A stretch of DNA of 50,117 bases, taken from Porphyromonas cangingivalis (GTDB taxonomy: Bacteria; Bacteroidota; Bacteroidia; Bacteroidales; Paludibacteraceae). Both the position numbers and the translations under genes were made by a program. The DNA lies in NCBI GenBank assembly GCA_945902955.1, contig CAMDNO010000011.1:1-50117 (forward strand), in the 5' to 3' direction. Below the pieces are notes generated by a model. The model had not been told where the DNA came from. It was given only the letters and a program-made list of their open reading frames with translations, and searched no databases. The stretch's first letter is position 1. Every line of letters starts with the position of its first letter. Shown here in pieces: positions 17,666 through 26,469 of the stretch.

Positions 17666-18649
17666 TTATTGCTTCGAAATATAAATGTCTTTTCCTTTTT
17701 CGGTATAATCAAATTTATAATGTCTTTTGATAATGTCAAGCACGCCTTTCAAGTCAATGCTGTCGAATCGACCAGTAAATTTATCTTCAAAATAAACCGA
17801 ATCTTGTTGATTAATATGTATACTTACATTATAACTTCTCTCGATACGTGTTAACACATTTTCTAACGGTTCGGATTTGAATAACATAACACCACGCGTC
17901 CAGGCAGTTTCATCTTTCGTATTTGTGTTCTTTAACTTTAGCGAACCTGTTGATTTATTATATATAATTTTTTGATTCGGTGCTACCAATAACTCTTTTA
18001 CCGGCTTTTTTTGTGTTAAGGCTTTTACTTTTCCCTCAATTAGTGTCATTTCTATGGTGTTCTCAGTTTCGTGAGCCATCATATTAAAAGTAGTTCCAAG
18101 CACTTCTATATCAATATAATTGGTGTGAACAATAAACTTTTTATCTGGGTCTTTAGTTACCTCAAAATACCCTTCTCCCGAAAATTCAACTCGTCGGTTA
18201 TCGGCTCCAAACTTGGCCGGATATGATAATCTGGAAGTAGAATTAAGTTTTACACGTGAACCATCGGGTAGAGTAATATCGGCTTTCTGGCCTTTATCCA
18301 CACTTATCACCACATTGTTATCGGCATAAACCTCTAATTTGGAATTTGTTATGTACAAATAGATAGAGAATATACTTAAAATAGGCAACATGATAGCCGC
18401 AGCAACACGGAATATCTTCTGAAAATCAAATCTTACTCTTTTTGGTGAATGGCTGATTTTTAAATCCGAAAGCTTTGTACTGACTTGTTCGGGAGTGAGC
18501 TCAGATGTAGTATTATACGATTGCCAAAGGTCATTAAGCGTCTCACTAAGCAGGGAGTCATCCGCATGATTGATGCTTGCCTTGAGCGTTTCGAATTCGC
18601 TTTTGGAAATATTTTTATTAATGTACTTTTCTAGAAGAATCTTGAGCAT
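17666..18649 (-). CDS. FecR-family anti-sigma factor
   Basis: A 327-residue inner-membrane protein. The N-terminal cytoplasmic part (1-80) would hold the sigma factor, one transmembrane helix spans about 82-100, and the periplasmic part has a FecR domain (about 110-205, with DGSRVKLNSTSRLSYP and EFSGEGYFEVTKDP) and a C-terminal DUF4974 domain (about 255-325, ENVLTRIERSYNVSI). In this family the periplasmic domain receives a signal from the STN domain of a TonB-dependent transporter and then frees the sigma factor. The partner transporter is very likely the SusC at 21751-25197, which has an STN domain. It lies 87 bp after the sigma gene and is followed by a strong terminator. Confidence 0.92.
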   Translation of the reverse strand: MLKILLEKYINKNISKSEFETLKASINHADDSLLSETLNDLWQSYNTTSELTPEQVSTKLSDLKISHSPKRVRFDFQKIFRVAAAIMLPILSIFSIYLYITNSKLEVYADNNVVISVDKGQKADITLPDGSRVKLNSTSRLSYPAKFGADNRRVEFSGEGYFEVTKDPDKKFIVHTNYIDIEVLGTTFNMMAHETENTIEMTLIEGKVKALTQKKPVKELLVAPNQKIIYNKSTGSLKLKNTNTKDETAWTRGVMLFKSEPLENVLTRIERSYNVSIHINQQDSVYFEDKFTGRFDSIDLKGVLDIIKRHYKFDYTEKGKDIYISKQ

Positions 18650-18736
18650 AATAGAGCAATACTTTACGTGTTATAAGGAATACAATATTTTGAGCAAACT
18701 ATAACATAAGTAATCATCGGCATTATACAAATTTAA

Positions 18737-19339
18737 CTATTTGAAAATGTAAAAAACGATGAATAGAAGCAAATCGTAATCTTTAAATTGTGTTTTAATA
18801 GTTTGAACAGCTTTTGATAACTGATTGCGTACCGACTGTTCAGTAATTGAAAAACGAATAGAAATTTCGGAAACAGATAATCCATCTTCTTTATTCAATT
18901 GAAATATTTCTAATAAACGAGGGGATAATAACTGTTTGGCTTTTTGTATTTTAGTCAGAAACTCGTCAAAATCAATTTTTTCTTCCACCGTGTTTTCTGA
19001 TAATTTCAAGTTGTCCGACAATTCAATAAAATCGGAAAGATGTGGATTATTGATTTGTTTACGCAAATCGTTCAATAACTTATTTTTAGCAATTGTAAAA
19101 AGGTATGATTTAAACGACAAAGAAGCATCAATGTCCGTATGATTTGTCCAAATTTTCAAAAATGTTTCTTGTGCTATATCTTCGGCAATCTGTCGGGAAT
19201 GGGTCAGGCTAAAAATAAAAGCAAACAATCTGGGCCAGTAATACTCATATAGCAAAGCATAATCTTTGTACGACCCACTTATTAAGCGTTCAACATGTTG
19301 TTTTTCGTTAGGGAGTACTGAAACCATAAAAAAACGCAA
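18737..19339 (-). CDS. ECF sigma-70 factor, Bacteroidota SusC-associated type
   Basis: A 200-residue RNA polymerase sigma factor of the extracytoplasmic function group. Region 2 is marked by LFAFIFSLTHSRQIAEDIAQ and ETFLKIW, region 4 by LSVSEISIRFSITEQSVRNQ. The C terminus ends in a hydrophobic tail (LLLFIVFYIF), commonly seen in Bacteroidota ECF factors of this type. It forms a pair with the FecR protein just downstream and should direct transcription of the susCD genes when the transporter binds its ligand. Met1 and Met5 are both possible starts. A TACTTTTG box on the minus strand (19364-19371) may be its own promoter. Confidence 0.92.
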   Translation of the reverse strand: MRFFMVSVLPNEKQHVERLISGSYKDYALLYEYYWPRLFAFIFSLTHSRQIAEDIAQETFLKIWTNHTDIDASLSFKSYLFTIAKNKLLNDLRKQINNPHLSDFIELSDNLKLSENTVEEKIDFDEFLTKIQKAKQLLSPRLLEIFQLNKEDGLSVSEISIRFSITEQSVRNQLSKAVQTIKTQFKDYDLLLFIVFYIFK

Positions 19340-19363
19340 TTTTGTATCTGTTCTACTTTCTTA

Positions 19364-19371
19364 CAAAAGTA
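19364..19371 (-). promoter_or_regulatory. Candidate -7 box of the sigma factor gene
   Basis: TACTTTTG on the minus strand is an exact match to the Bacteroidota TAnnTTTG promoter box, 24 bp before the longest start codon. No convincing -33 TTTG lies at the standard distance, and there is no palindrome of the 55-bp element here. Confidence 0.45.
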
Positions 19372-19482
19372 ATTGAAAATACTTAGATTAGATATAACAA
19401 AATATTAAACAAACTATTACTTACTTTAGTTTAGAGCAAGCTGTTGTTTTCTTAAAATATGTAAAGGTAAGTATACGACGAA

Positions 19483-19528
19483 AATCCTATCTCGTATAAG
19501 TTAAATCAAACTTCTACGAGATAGGATT
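19483..19528 (-). terminator. Terminator of the susC-susD-lipoprotein operon
   Basis: AATCCTATCTCGTA and TACGAGATAGGATT form a perfect 14-bp stem with an 18-base loop, beginning 20 bp after the last gene of the operon. On the minus strand the stem ends in GGATTTT, giving a short T run. Confidence 0.8.
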
Positions 19529-19548
19529 CTGAGAAATGGTATTTTCTG

Positions 19549-20079
19549 CTATTTTACAAAAACGGTTTTTTGCTTAATAGCTTCGTTTCTATCTTTTTGA
19601 TTTGCATTGCGCGCAATCCATGTAACCACTAAATTACCTTTCGATTTAAAGGTGTATTGTAGCTCAGTTGTTCCATAAGGCAGTGCAATGCCCTGATAAA
19701 CGGCAGCTGCTTGTGTATAAAACGTATCCTTTTTCATGGTGTAACTTAGCAAAACTGAGTCTTTTTTGTCATCGTAGTTCTGCGACACATAATAGGTAAC
19801 GTTTTTGTTCTTAACGGTCAAAGATTCGTTAATTCTCACTGTTGTTTTAAAACGATCGCCCGGCCAAACACTATTAAATGTTGCAGCTCCTTTGTACACA
19901 AAATAAATGGGATTAATGGTATCGGCTACAGTTACTTCAATACGTGTCTTTTTTCCATCTACAATAGTATCTTTTTCGATTGTAAATGAGGGGTCGGGTA
20001 CTTGCAAGTTATCAGCACAAGCAACTGTAAACAATGCCATTACGCTAATTATAGTGAGTTTGTTTAAAAACTTTTTCAT
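19549..20079 (-). CDS. Small surface lipoprotein in SusE position
   Basis: A 176-residue lipoprotein with lipobox FTVAC (Cys21). The mature part starts with VPDPSFTIEKDTIVDGKKTR and has beta-sandwich character, ending in a strand KQKTVFVK. It may be a short relative of DUF5017/SusE-type or PKD-like domains, but the match is weak. It is 20 bp after susD and before the operon terminator, the place where surface glycan-binding proteins are usually encoded. It is shorter than typical SusE/SusF proteins, so probably a single domain. Binding of the locus glycan at the cell surface is the best guess. Confidence 0.7.
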   Translation of the reverse strand: MKKFLNKLTIISVMALFTVACADNLQVPDPSFTIEKDTIVDGKKTRIEVTVADTINPIYFVYKGAATFNSVWPGDRFKTTVRINESLTVKNKNVTYYVSQNYDDKKDSVLLSYTMKKDTFYTQAAAVYQGIALPYGTTELQYTFKSKGNLVVTWIARNANQKDRNEAIKQKTVFVK

Positions 20080-20099
20080 ACAATATATTTTTTATGAAA

Positions 20100-21731
20100 T
20101 TAATAACCTGGGTTTTGTGTAACAAAAGCTGCTTTGTTTAATTCTGCGGATGGAATTGGCATGAGCTCATGTTTCCCTTTCTGAAACAAAATATCCGGCT
20201 TTTTGGTTTTCAAAATATCCAAGCGATGCGTGCGTTTCAAATCATAAAAACGATCACCTTCACCTGCTAATTCCAAACGCCTTTCTTGCCATATATCTTC
20301 CAACAGTGCAGCGCCACTCGAAGTTCTTTTAATACCATCCAATGTTACTCTACCGGCAGCAATCGCATCGCGGAAAGCGCGTTCGCGCACTAAATTGAGC
20401 ATACGCAATGCTTCGGAAGGTTTATTGTCATAATAAGCAGCTTCGGCACCCAAAAGTAAAACCTCGGCATAGCGAATTACTTTAAAGTTTTTACCGGCAT
20501 TAAAATAATTTGTAGCAGGAGCCTCTCGGTTGTATTTTCGTCCGTAATAATTGGCATCATCTACATTTGCAACATTCTTTGTTTCAACTCGGTTGTTCAG
20601 GTTGTCAACCACACTTTTACCTAAATACCTGTCCCAACGTGCCCAAAAAGTATATCTTCCCCGTTGGTCATTCATATTTACATACGAAAGACTATCACCG
20701 TCTTTGTTGTATCCGTACTGATTAGCAAGCTCCTCAGTTATCCCAGATAATCCAAATCCATAAATCATTTTATCTGCATGACTTGGTTTACCATTTACAA
20801 AAATAAAACGAGGACTTAAGTAATGAATATATGCGTCAATTTCGGAGCTGATAGACTCTTCGAAAACAATATCGAATACGCTTTCAGTGCTATTTTGAAA
20901 AGCAGCTAACCAAATGTCTTTAAATGCGGTATTCAAATTATATTCTCCGGATGTTTCTATAGCACTGCACAGATTGTATGCCTCAGCCCAATTCGTACTT
21001 GAAACGTTTAATTCAGCCTGCGTAATTAATGTTTTGGCTAATAATGCTTGAGCAGCTCCTTTAGTAATACGGTTTAGCTGCACTTTGGGGTATTGACTTT
21101 TAGTCGGCAAAACAGTAATAGCCTCTCTCAAATCTTTAAAAATCTGAGCATAAACTTCCGATTCGGGCGAGCGTTTCTGTAAGCGCCATTCTTCGTAAGG
21201 CAATGTGGCTGAATAGAGTATCGTTGCACCAAAATTCTTCACCAATATAAAATAATAATAAGCACGTAAAAACTTTGCTTCGGCAATATACTGATTGATT
21301 AATGTTTGTTGCGATATAGTAAGTTTTAAACCAGCTAAACCTTCCATGTATTTATTTACTGTATTAATACCTCTATAGCTGTAATTATACAATTGCGTTG
21401 AATAAGGCGTGTCTGAATAAATATCAAAGTTAGCAAAACCAGCTGCATTCAAATAATTTCCTTCTTCGGCAGCACCACGTGGATTTGCTGCGTAATCGGT
21501 ATCGTCCGAACGAATATCGAGTGTGATAAATGGCAATATTGGCGCTTCGCTGCGCGGAATCTGTTGCAAACTGTTGTAGCAACCTACTAGTCCGTTGTAA
21601 GCCGTAGCACTATCAGTATAATAGGTTTCGAGTGTAGGTCTGATAGGTTCTTTGAGTTCAAGAAAACTGTCGCTACACGAACTCAACATTACACTTGCAA
21701 TAGCTAATACTATAAAACTATATTTTTTCAT
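20100..21731 (-). CDS. susD-like: SusD/RagB family outer-membrane glycan-binding lipoprotein
   Basis: A 543-residue lipoprotein (lipobox VMLSSC, Cys19), normal length for SusD. Typical sequences are DSFLELKEPIRPTLETYYTD at the N terminus, AYNGLVGCYNSLQ, EAKFLRAYYYFILVKNFG in the TPR-like core, YAEVLLLGAEAAY and IWQERRLELAGEGDRFYDLK near the C terminus. SusD closes over the SusC barrel as a lid and captures oligosaccharides. It is 19 bp downstream of the susC gene. The glycan bound cannot be read from the sequence. Confidence 0.95.
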   Translation of the reverse strand: MKKYSFIVLAIASVMLSSCSDSFLELKEPIRPTLETYYTDSATAYNGLVGCYNSLQQIPRSEAPILPFITLDIRSDDTDYAANPRGAAEEGNYLNAAGFANFDIYSDTPYSTQLYNYSYRGINTVNKYMEGLAGLKLTISQQTLINQYIAEAKFLRAYYYFILVKNFGATILYSATLPYEEWRLQKRSPESEVYAQIFKDLREAITVLPTKSQYPKVQLNRITKGAAQALLAKTLITQAELNVSSTNWAEAYNLCSAIETSGEYNLNTAFKDIWLAAFQNSTESVFDIVFEESISSEIDAYIHYLSPRFIFVNGKPSHADKMIYGFGLSGITEELANQYGYNKDGDSLSYVNMNDQRGRYTFWARWDRYLGKSVVDNLNNRVETKNVANVDDANYYGRKYNREAPATNYFNAGKNFKVIRYAEVLLLGAEAAYYDNKPSEALRMLNLVRERAFRDAIAAGRVTLDGIKRTSSGAALLEDIWQERRLELAGEGDRFYDLKRTHRLDILKTKKPDILFQKGKHELMPIPSAELNKAAFVTQNPGY

Positions 21732-21750
21732 TTTCTATATTAAATTATAA

Positions 21751-24700
21751 TTAGAGTGAAACATTAATACCAAATAAGAAAGTGCGCGGTTGAGGGTAAT
21801 TTCCGTTATCAACACCCAAGTCCAAACCAGAACTTCCCCAGCCCACACTTTGAGATATTTCGGGGTCGAAACCTTTATATTTAGTTAATGTAAATACATT
21901 TTGCAAGGTAGCGTACAAGCGTACATTTTGAAGGGTAAGCTTAGTTGCTAACTTTTTAGGCAAAGTATAACCCAAACTTAATGTTTTGAAACGCATATAG
22001 GATCCATCTTTAATCCATCGGTCGCTCAAAACTCTGAGGTTATTATTCAGCGAAGATTCTTCGAAGCGTGGGATATTTGTATTTGTGTTTGTTGGTGTCC
22101 ATGCATTCAAAATATCGGTATGATGATTCACACCCCAACGACCCATCATTACTCGATAAAGGTTGTTGTAAATTTCGTTTCCTTGTACTCCTGAGAAAAA
22201 TAGATTTAAATCAAAATTTTTGTAATAAAAATTAGCTGTAAATCCATACGTAAAATCAGGCATAGGATTACCAATTACAGTTTCGTCATCTGTTGTAATT
22301 TTTCCATCGCCATTCATATCTACAAATTTCATATCGCCTGGTTTAGTACCACCCACGTTTCCACCTACTGTTTGAACAGGGCCTCTTGCTACATCGGCAG
22401 CATCTTTAAAAGTACCATCAGTTTTTAACCCCCAGAAATCGGCTATTCCACCACCTTCCATGGTGCGTGATAGCCATGAAGTTTCAATATAGTTAGATAA
22501 ACGAGCTTCATCCAACTGAACGACTTTAGTTTTTATATAAGTTAAATTGAAATTGAAATCATAAGTAAAGTCACCTTCTAATTTTCGGTGTCCTAACTCA
22601 ATCTCAAAACCATTATTTTCTATTTTACCGCCGTTTTCGTCTGGTCCTTGTATTCCTAAATAATCCGGTACTGTTGCTTGCGATAGCATGCCTATATTAT
22701 CTTTGTAGAAATAATCAGTTGTTAATGACCATTTGTTTTCGAAAAATGAGAAATCGGCACCTATACTTGTTGTGTTAGTTTCTTCCCAACTCAAAACAGG
22801 ATTTCCGGGCTTCCCACCATTAGTGCCTCCGTATCCGCCTCCAGTTACACCTGCTGTAACGCCAGGCCATGACGTTTTAGGGTCGCCGAATGGATAATTA
22901 GCATTTGGTTGCAAAACGGTATTATAACTATAATTTCCAATATTTTTTTGGTTTCCTACTTTTCCCCATCCGGTACGTATTTTAGCCATATAGAGCCAGT
23001 CAATATTTTTCAGAAAATTTTCATTTTTAATTTTCCATGCCAACGAAAATGCAGGGAAAACCCCAGCTCTTTTGTTTGGCCCAAAGCGCGAAGAAGCATC
23101 ACGGCGTATGGAACCTGTGAGTAAATACTTATCATTGTAGCTATAGTTTAAACGGCTTAAATAGGAATACATGCGCCAGGCACTTGCATAACCTGATATT
23201 GAACGATTTGGGTCTGAAGGATTTCCGGCACTTAAATACTGCAGATATTCCTGGTTGCCGGGAATAGTAGAGTTATAACCTGACAAATCATAACTGTCAT
23301 TCATTTCGGCTGTTTGACCTACCATCAATCCAACTGTATGTTTACCAAGTGTTTTATTGTAAGTCAGCGTATTTTCAACAACAAAATAAGTGGCGTGTGC
23401 ATCTTGCATTTTTAATGAAGGTACAAGTTGTGCTTCGTTGAGAGGAGAGCCAACAACTTTGAACGAAGGTAAAAATTCTTTCGTTTCGCCTAAGTTATAA
23501 TCTAAACCAAGATTTGATTTAAACTTTAATTCTTTCAATAATGATACTTCAAAGTAAATATTCCCGCTTATTTTTTTGTTGTTGTAAGTGTAGTTTGCAC
23601 GGTCGCGAATACCGGCACCATTAAATGAACCGGAATGTTTCATATAATTAAGTTCACCATTTTCATTGTATGCAGTTGTTGTTGGATCCGATACAAGTGC
23701 GGTTATAATTGGACTTGCCGAAACATAGTTAAAGCCAACACCACCCTCCATTACACGGTGGCGAATAGAATTACTTAAGTTTAAGCTTTCGCCAAACTTT
23801 AACCATTTATTAATCGTGTGGTCCGAATTTATACGAAAATTAGTGCGGCTAAAATCGGAACCACTAACCATACCTTCTTGCTTGGAATGTCCGGCACTAA
23901 TCATAAATACGGAATTATCGTTACCCCCTGATACGGATAGTTGTAGATTAGATGTAGGTGCAGGTGTAAAAATCTCATCCTGCCAGTCGAAGTCTGGTAA
24001 TGCTGCAAATAGTGCGGGATCGTTAAAATCGTTATAGTTAGATGTTGAAGGTTTATACACACCTAATGCGTCATAATACTGCTTGTATTGTGCTTTGTTA
24101 AGTGCCGAAATTTTGTTGGCAAGCGTTTGTATACCATAATAGCTTTCGAAATTAATGGTAGGTTTACCCGATTTTCCACGTTTAGTGGTGATAATAACTA
24201 CCCCATTCGAACCTCGTGAACCGTAGATTGCAGCCGAAGTAGCATCTTTCAAAATTTGAACGGATTCAATATCGCTGGGATTAATGGAGTTCATCCCAAA
24301 TTTATTATCCCCACCTCCACTTGCCATAGGCATTCCATCAACCACATACAGTGGCTCTGCATCGCCGGTAGTAATAACACCTCTGATTTTTACGGAAACA
24401 GAAGATCCGGGAGCTCCCGAGTTTGTTGCTACCTGTATACCAGCTGCACGTCCTTGCAACATACTTTCGGTACTCGAAGCAATCACATTTTTCATATCTT
24501 TGGATGATATGGTTGAAATGGAGGAGGTAAGATCAAGCTTCTTCTGAGTACCGTAACCTACTACAACTACTTCGTTTATGTTAATGGTATTGTCTTCGAG
24601 TTGTACTTTTACTACCGTGTTTCTGCCAACCGGAATTTCTTGTTTATTGTAACCTATATAGTTAATAACCAGCAAATTGCCATCTTCTACATCTAGTGTA

Positions 24701-25197
24701 AAATTACCGTCAATATCAGATACTGTGCCATTTGTGGTGCCTTTTATCAGAATATTGGCTCCAATTAATGCTTCACCTGTTTTTTTATCTGCTACATTAC
24801 CTTGAATTTTTCTTTTTTTTTGAACATTCCCGTTTGGCTGTACTTGCTTGGTAGTTACGAGGATATTGCTTCCTTCAATTTCGAACTGCAAACCACGACC
24901 GGGTAATACCTGACCCAATAGTTGTTGAATGGTTTGTTTTGTAACATCTAACGTAATATCACCCACATTGCTGATGGTCGCATCACGATAGCTAAATTTA
25001 AAATTACTCTGCGTTTCAATTTTCTCGAAAAACTGTCGCAAGGTTGCATTTGTAACCGATACATTCAACGAGCCATTCTGAGCTTGTATTTGTAGTGGGG
25101 ATACTGTGATTAGAAATGCAATAATGACCGTAAAATAGCTTGCTTTTTTGCTTTTAGCAAGCAGCTTTTTACCCATTTGTTTAAAGCGATTAATCAT
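21751..25197 (-). CDS. susC-like: SusC/RagA TonB-dependent transporter with STN domain
   Basis: A 1148-residue outer-membrane transporter. After the leader (about 1-40) comes an STN domain (about 40-112, LNVSVTNATLRQFFEKIE), a carboxypeptidase-regulatory-like domain (about 129-202, with GTTNGTVSDIDGNFTLDV), the plug starting at VVVVGYGTQKKLDL, and then a long beta-barrel that ends in a short strand FLFGINVSL. The STN domain signals that import through this protein also switches on transcription through FecR and the ECF sigma factor encoded 2.4 kb downstream. First gene of a three-gene operon. Met8 could be an alternative start. No copy of the 55-bp element is found in its 127-bp leader, so it is probably regulated apart from the T9SS genes. 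Confidence 0.95.
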   Translation of the reverse strand: MINRFKQMGKKLLAKSKKASYFTVIIAFLITVSPLQIQAQNGSLNVSVTNATLRQFFEKIETQSNFKFSYRDATISNVGDITLDVTKQTIQQLLGQVLPGRGLQFEIEGSNILVTTKQVQPNGNVQKKRKIQGNVADKKTGEALIGANILIKGTTNGTVSDIDGNFTLDVEDGNLLVINYIGYNKQEIPVGRNTVVKVQLEDNTININEVVVVGYGTQKKLDLTSSISTISSKDMKNVIASSTESMLQGRAAGIQVATNSGAPGSSVSVKIRGVITTGDAEPLYVVDGMPMASGGGDNKFGMNSINPSDIESVQILKDATSAAIYGSRGSNGVVIITTKRGKSGKPTINFESYYGIQTLANKISALNKAQYKQYYDALGVYKPSTSNYNDFNDPALFAALPDFDWQDEIFTPAPTSNLQLSVSGGNDNSVFMISAGHSKQEGMVSGSDFSRTNFRINSDHTINKWLKFGESLNLSNSIRHRVMEGGVGFNYVSASPIITALVSDPTTTAYNENGELNYMKHSGSFNGAGIRDRANYTYNNKKISGNIYFEVSLLKELKFKSNLGLDYNLGETKEFLPSFKVVGSPLNEAQLVPSLKMQDAHATYFVVENTLTYNKTLGKHTVGLMVGQTAEMNDSYDLSGYNSTIPGNQEYLQYLSAGNPSDPNRSISGYASAWRMYSYLSRLNYSYNDKYLLTGSIRRDASSRFGPNKRAGVFPAFSLAWKIKNENFLKNIDWLYMAKIRTGWGKVGNQKNIGNYSYNTVLQPNANYPFGDPKTSWPGVTAGVTGGGYGGTNGGKPGNPVLSWEETNTTSIGADFSFFENKWSLTTDYFYKDNIGMLSQATVPDYLGIQGPDENGGKIENNGFEIELGHRKLEGDFTYDFNFNLTYIKTKVVQLDEARLSNYIETSWLSRTMEGGGIADFWGLKTDGTFKDAADVARGPVQTVGGNVGGTKPGDMKFVDMNGDGKITTDDETVIGNPMPDFTYGFTANFYYKNFDLNLFFSGVQGNEIYNNLYRVMMGRWGVNHHTDILNAWTPTNTNTNIPRFEESSLNNNLRVLSDRWIKDGSYMRFKTLSLGYTLPKKLATKLTLQNVRLYATLQNVFTLTKYKGFDPEISQSVGWGSSGLDLGVDNGNYPQPRTFLFGINVSL

Positions 25198-25265
25198 ACT
25201 AATAAAAGATTAATTTACATGAAGTACTTATATACAGTTAATTGTAATTAAGGAATTCAGCTTTT

Positions 25266-25303
25266 TTAAACAAGAATTCGATTAAAACCGAATTCTTGTT
25301 TAA
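25266..25303 (-). terminator. Long hairpin between CBM9 gene and susC
   Basis: TTAAACAAGAATTCG and CGAATTCTTGTTTAA form a perfect 15-bp stem with an 8-base loop. It is 21 bp past the stop of the CBM9 gene, so termination is likely. There is no long T tract, and it also lies about 70 bp before the susC start, so a role in the susC leader is possible. Confidence 0.6.
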
Positions 25304-25324
25304 GTAGAGCTATTTGATTTTGAT

Positions 25325-26284
25325 TTATTTTACAAAACGTACCTTACCAATTATTTCACCAGCTAAACCAGTTACAACTGCAAAATAAACACCTGATTTT
25401 AGATTTGAAACATTCAATTTATTTGTGTTTGTTGACGCTGAAATTTGAGCTCCTGCAATATCAAATAAGTTGATAGTAGCATTAGTAACTGTGTTAAAAG
25501 ATAAAGTACTGTTTGATAATGAGTAAGGCAGATTAACACTTACGCTCTTTAAAGCCGTTTTCCCATTTAAAGTTAACTGTCCAGCTCCTACCATTGTATT
25601 CCATAATTCATTAATAGCACCATCGTTAAACCACGATTTACGAAAACGAACACCAGCACCACCTACTACATCATTATCAGCAATGCATATATCAAAACCA
25701 ATTGTAGCCATATCTGGCACATTTGCTAAAGCGATGGTACGATCAAGCGATACTTCAATAATATATCCCGTAGCAGTTTCTGTATAAGCAGATTCTACTC
25801 CATCGGTGGCTGGGTCGGCAGATCCGGTATAAGATAATTGACCGTGTAAAACATTTGGATCAAAAGAGGCTGTGAAATCAAATTGACGAGTGTTAGCAGA
25901 ATGTGCATTGTCAGAAGCCAAATAACCCGGTAGGCCAAAATAAATTTCGACTTTGTCACCAAGCCAGTGTGCAGCAGGATCCTGAGTAATAATGTCATCA
26001 TTTACAGTAAAAAGGAAATACATTTTTGATGCATCATAAGTAACTTTAAAAGTGGCATCTAAATCGCCTGAACCATCGGCATCAAATCCGGCGGCTTCGC
26101 CAGTGTAAATAACGTTGATTGGTTGAGCGGTAATACCTGTCCATGTAGCATCTTTTGCATCTCCATCAATAGTAGGTGCAGTAGTTGTTGGAGTGATTAC
26201 CAAAGGAGAAGTTGGTTGAGCGGCATTTGCTGTTTGAAATGCAACGATAATTGCAATAGCAATTAAAGAGGAAAGTTTTTTCAT
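25325..26284 (-). CDS. CBM9-like protein with T9SS sorting domain
   Basis: A 319-residue secreted protein from the start at 26284, chosen because MKKLSSLIAIAIIVAFQTANA is a normal leader and the longer upstream frame runs through AT-rich promoter DNA. Residues about 33-240 form a CBM9/DOMON-like sandwich: APTIDGDAKDATWTG at its start, WLGDKVEIYFGLPGY and GYIIEVSLDR inside. The last 75 residues are a type A T9SS domain (TINLFDIAGAQI ... NLKSGVYFAVV). No catalytic part is present. A full 55-bp promoter element lies 93 bp upstream. It probably binds the locus glycan outside the cell. Confidence 0.85.
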   Translation of the reverse strand: MKKLSSLIAIAIIVAFQTANAAQPTSPLVITPTTTAPTIDGDAKDATWTGITAQPINVIYTGEAAGFDADGSGDLDATFKVTYDASKMYFLFTVNDDIITQDPAAHWLGDKVEIYFGLPGYLASDNAHSANTRQFDFTASFDPNVLHGQLSYTGSADPATDGVESAYTETATGYIIEVSLDRTIALANVPDMATIGFDICIADNDVVGGAGVRFRKSWFNDGAINELWNTMVGAGQLTLNGKTALKSVSVNLPYSLSNSTLSFNTVTNATINLFDIAGAQISASTNTNKLNVSNLKSGVYFAVVTGLAGEIIGKVRFVK

Positions 26285-26377
26285 AATAATAAAAATTTTA
26301 AATGAATAATTTAATTTATTTGTAAAACATTTTTGTTGTACTATTACAAACAATATAACAATTTGTTTCGTCAAAAG

Positions 26378-26432
26378 TAATACACATGAATAATAATATT
26401 ATAACATTAGAAATATTATGTTTAAAAACATG
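26378..26432 (-). promoter_or_regulatory. 55-bp operator/promoter element upstream of CBM9 gene
   Basis: Minus-strand reading: ATGTTTTTAAACAT (26419-26432, perfect palindrome), 12 bp, GTTATAA, 15 bp, GTATTAC (26378-26384). The last box continues to TACTTTTG, an exact TAnnTTTG promoter box, which indicates where RNA polymerase sits relative to the element. Confidence 0.8.
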
Positions 26433-26469
26433 TTTTAAAGGGCTTCTGATATGGACTTTATTTCACTAC

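Noticed and set aside
25198-25324. Copy of the 55-bp element upstream of susC
   Set aside because: No ATGTT-N4-AACAT palindrome or GTTATAA box at the right distance.
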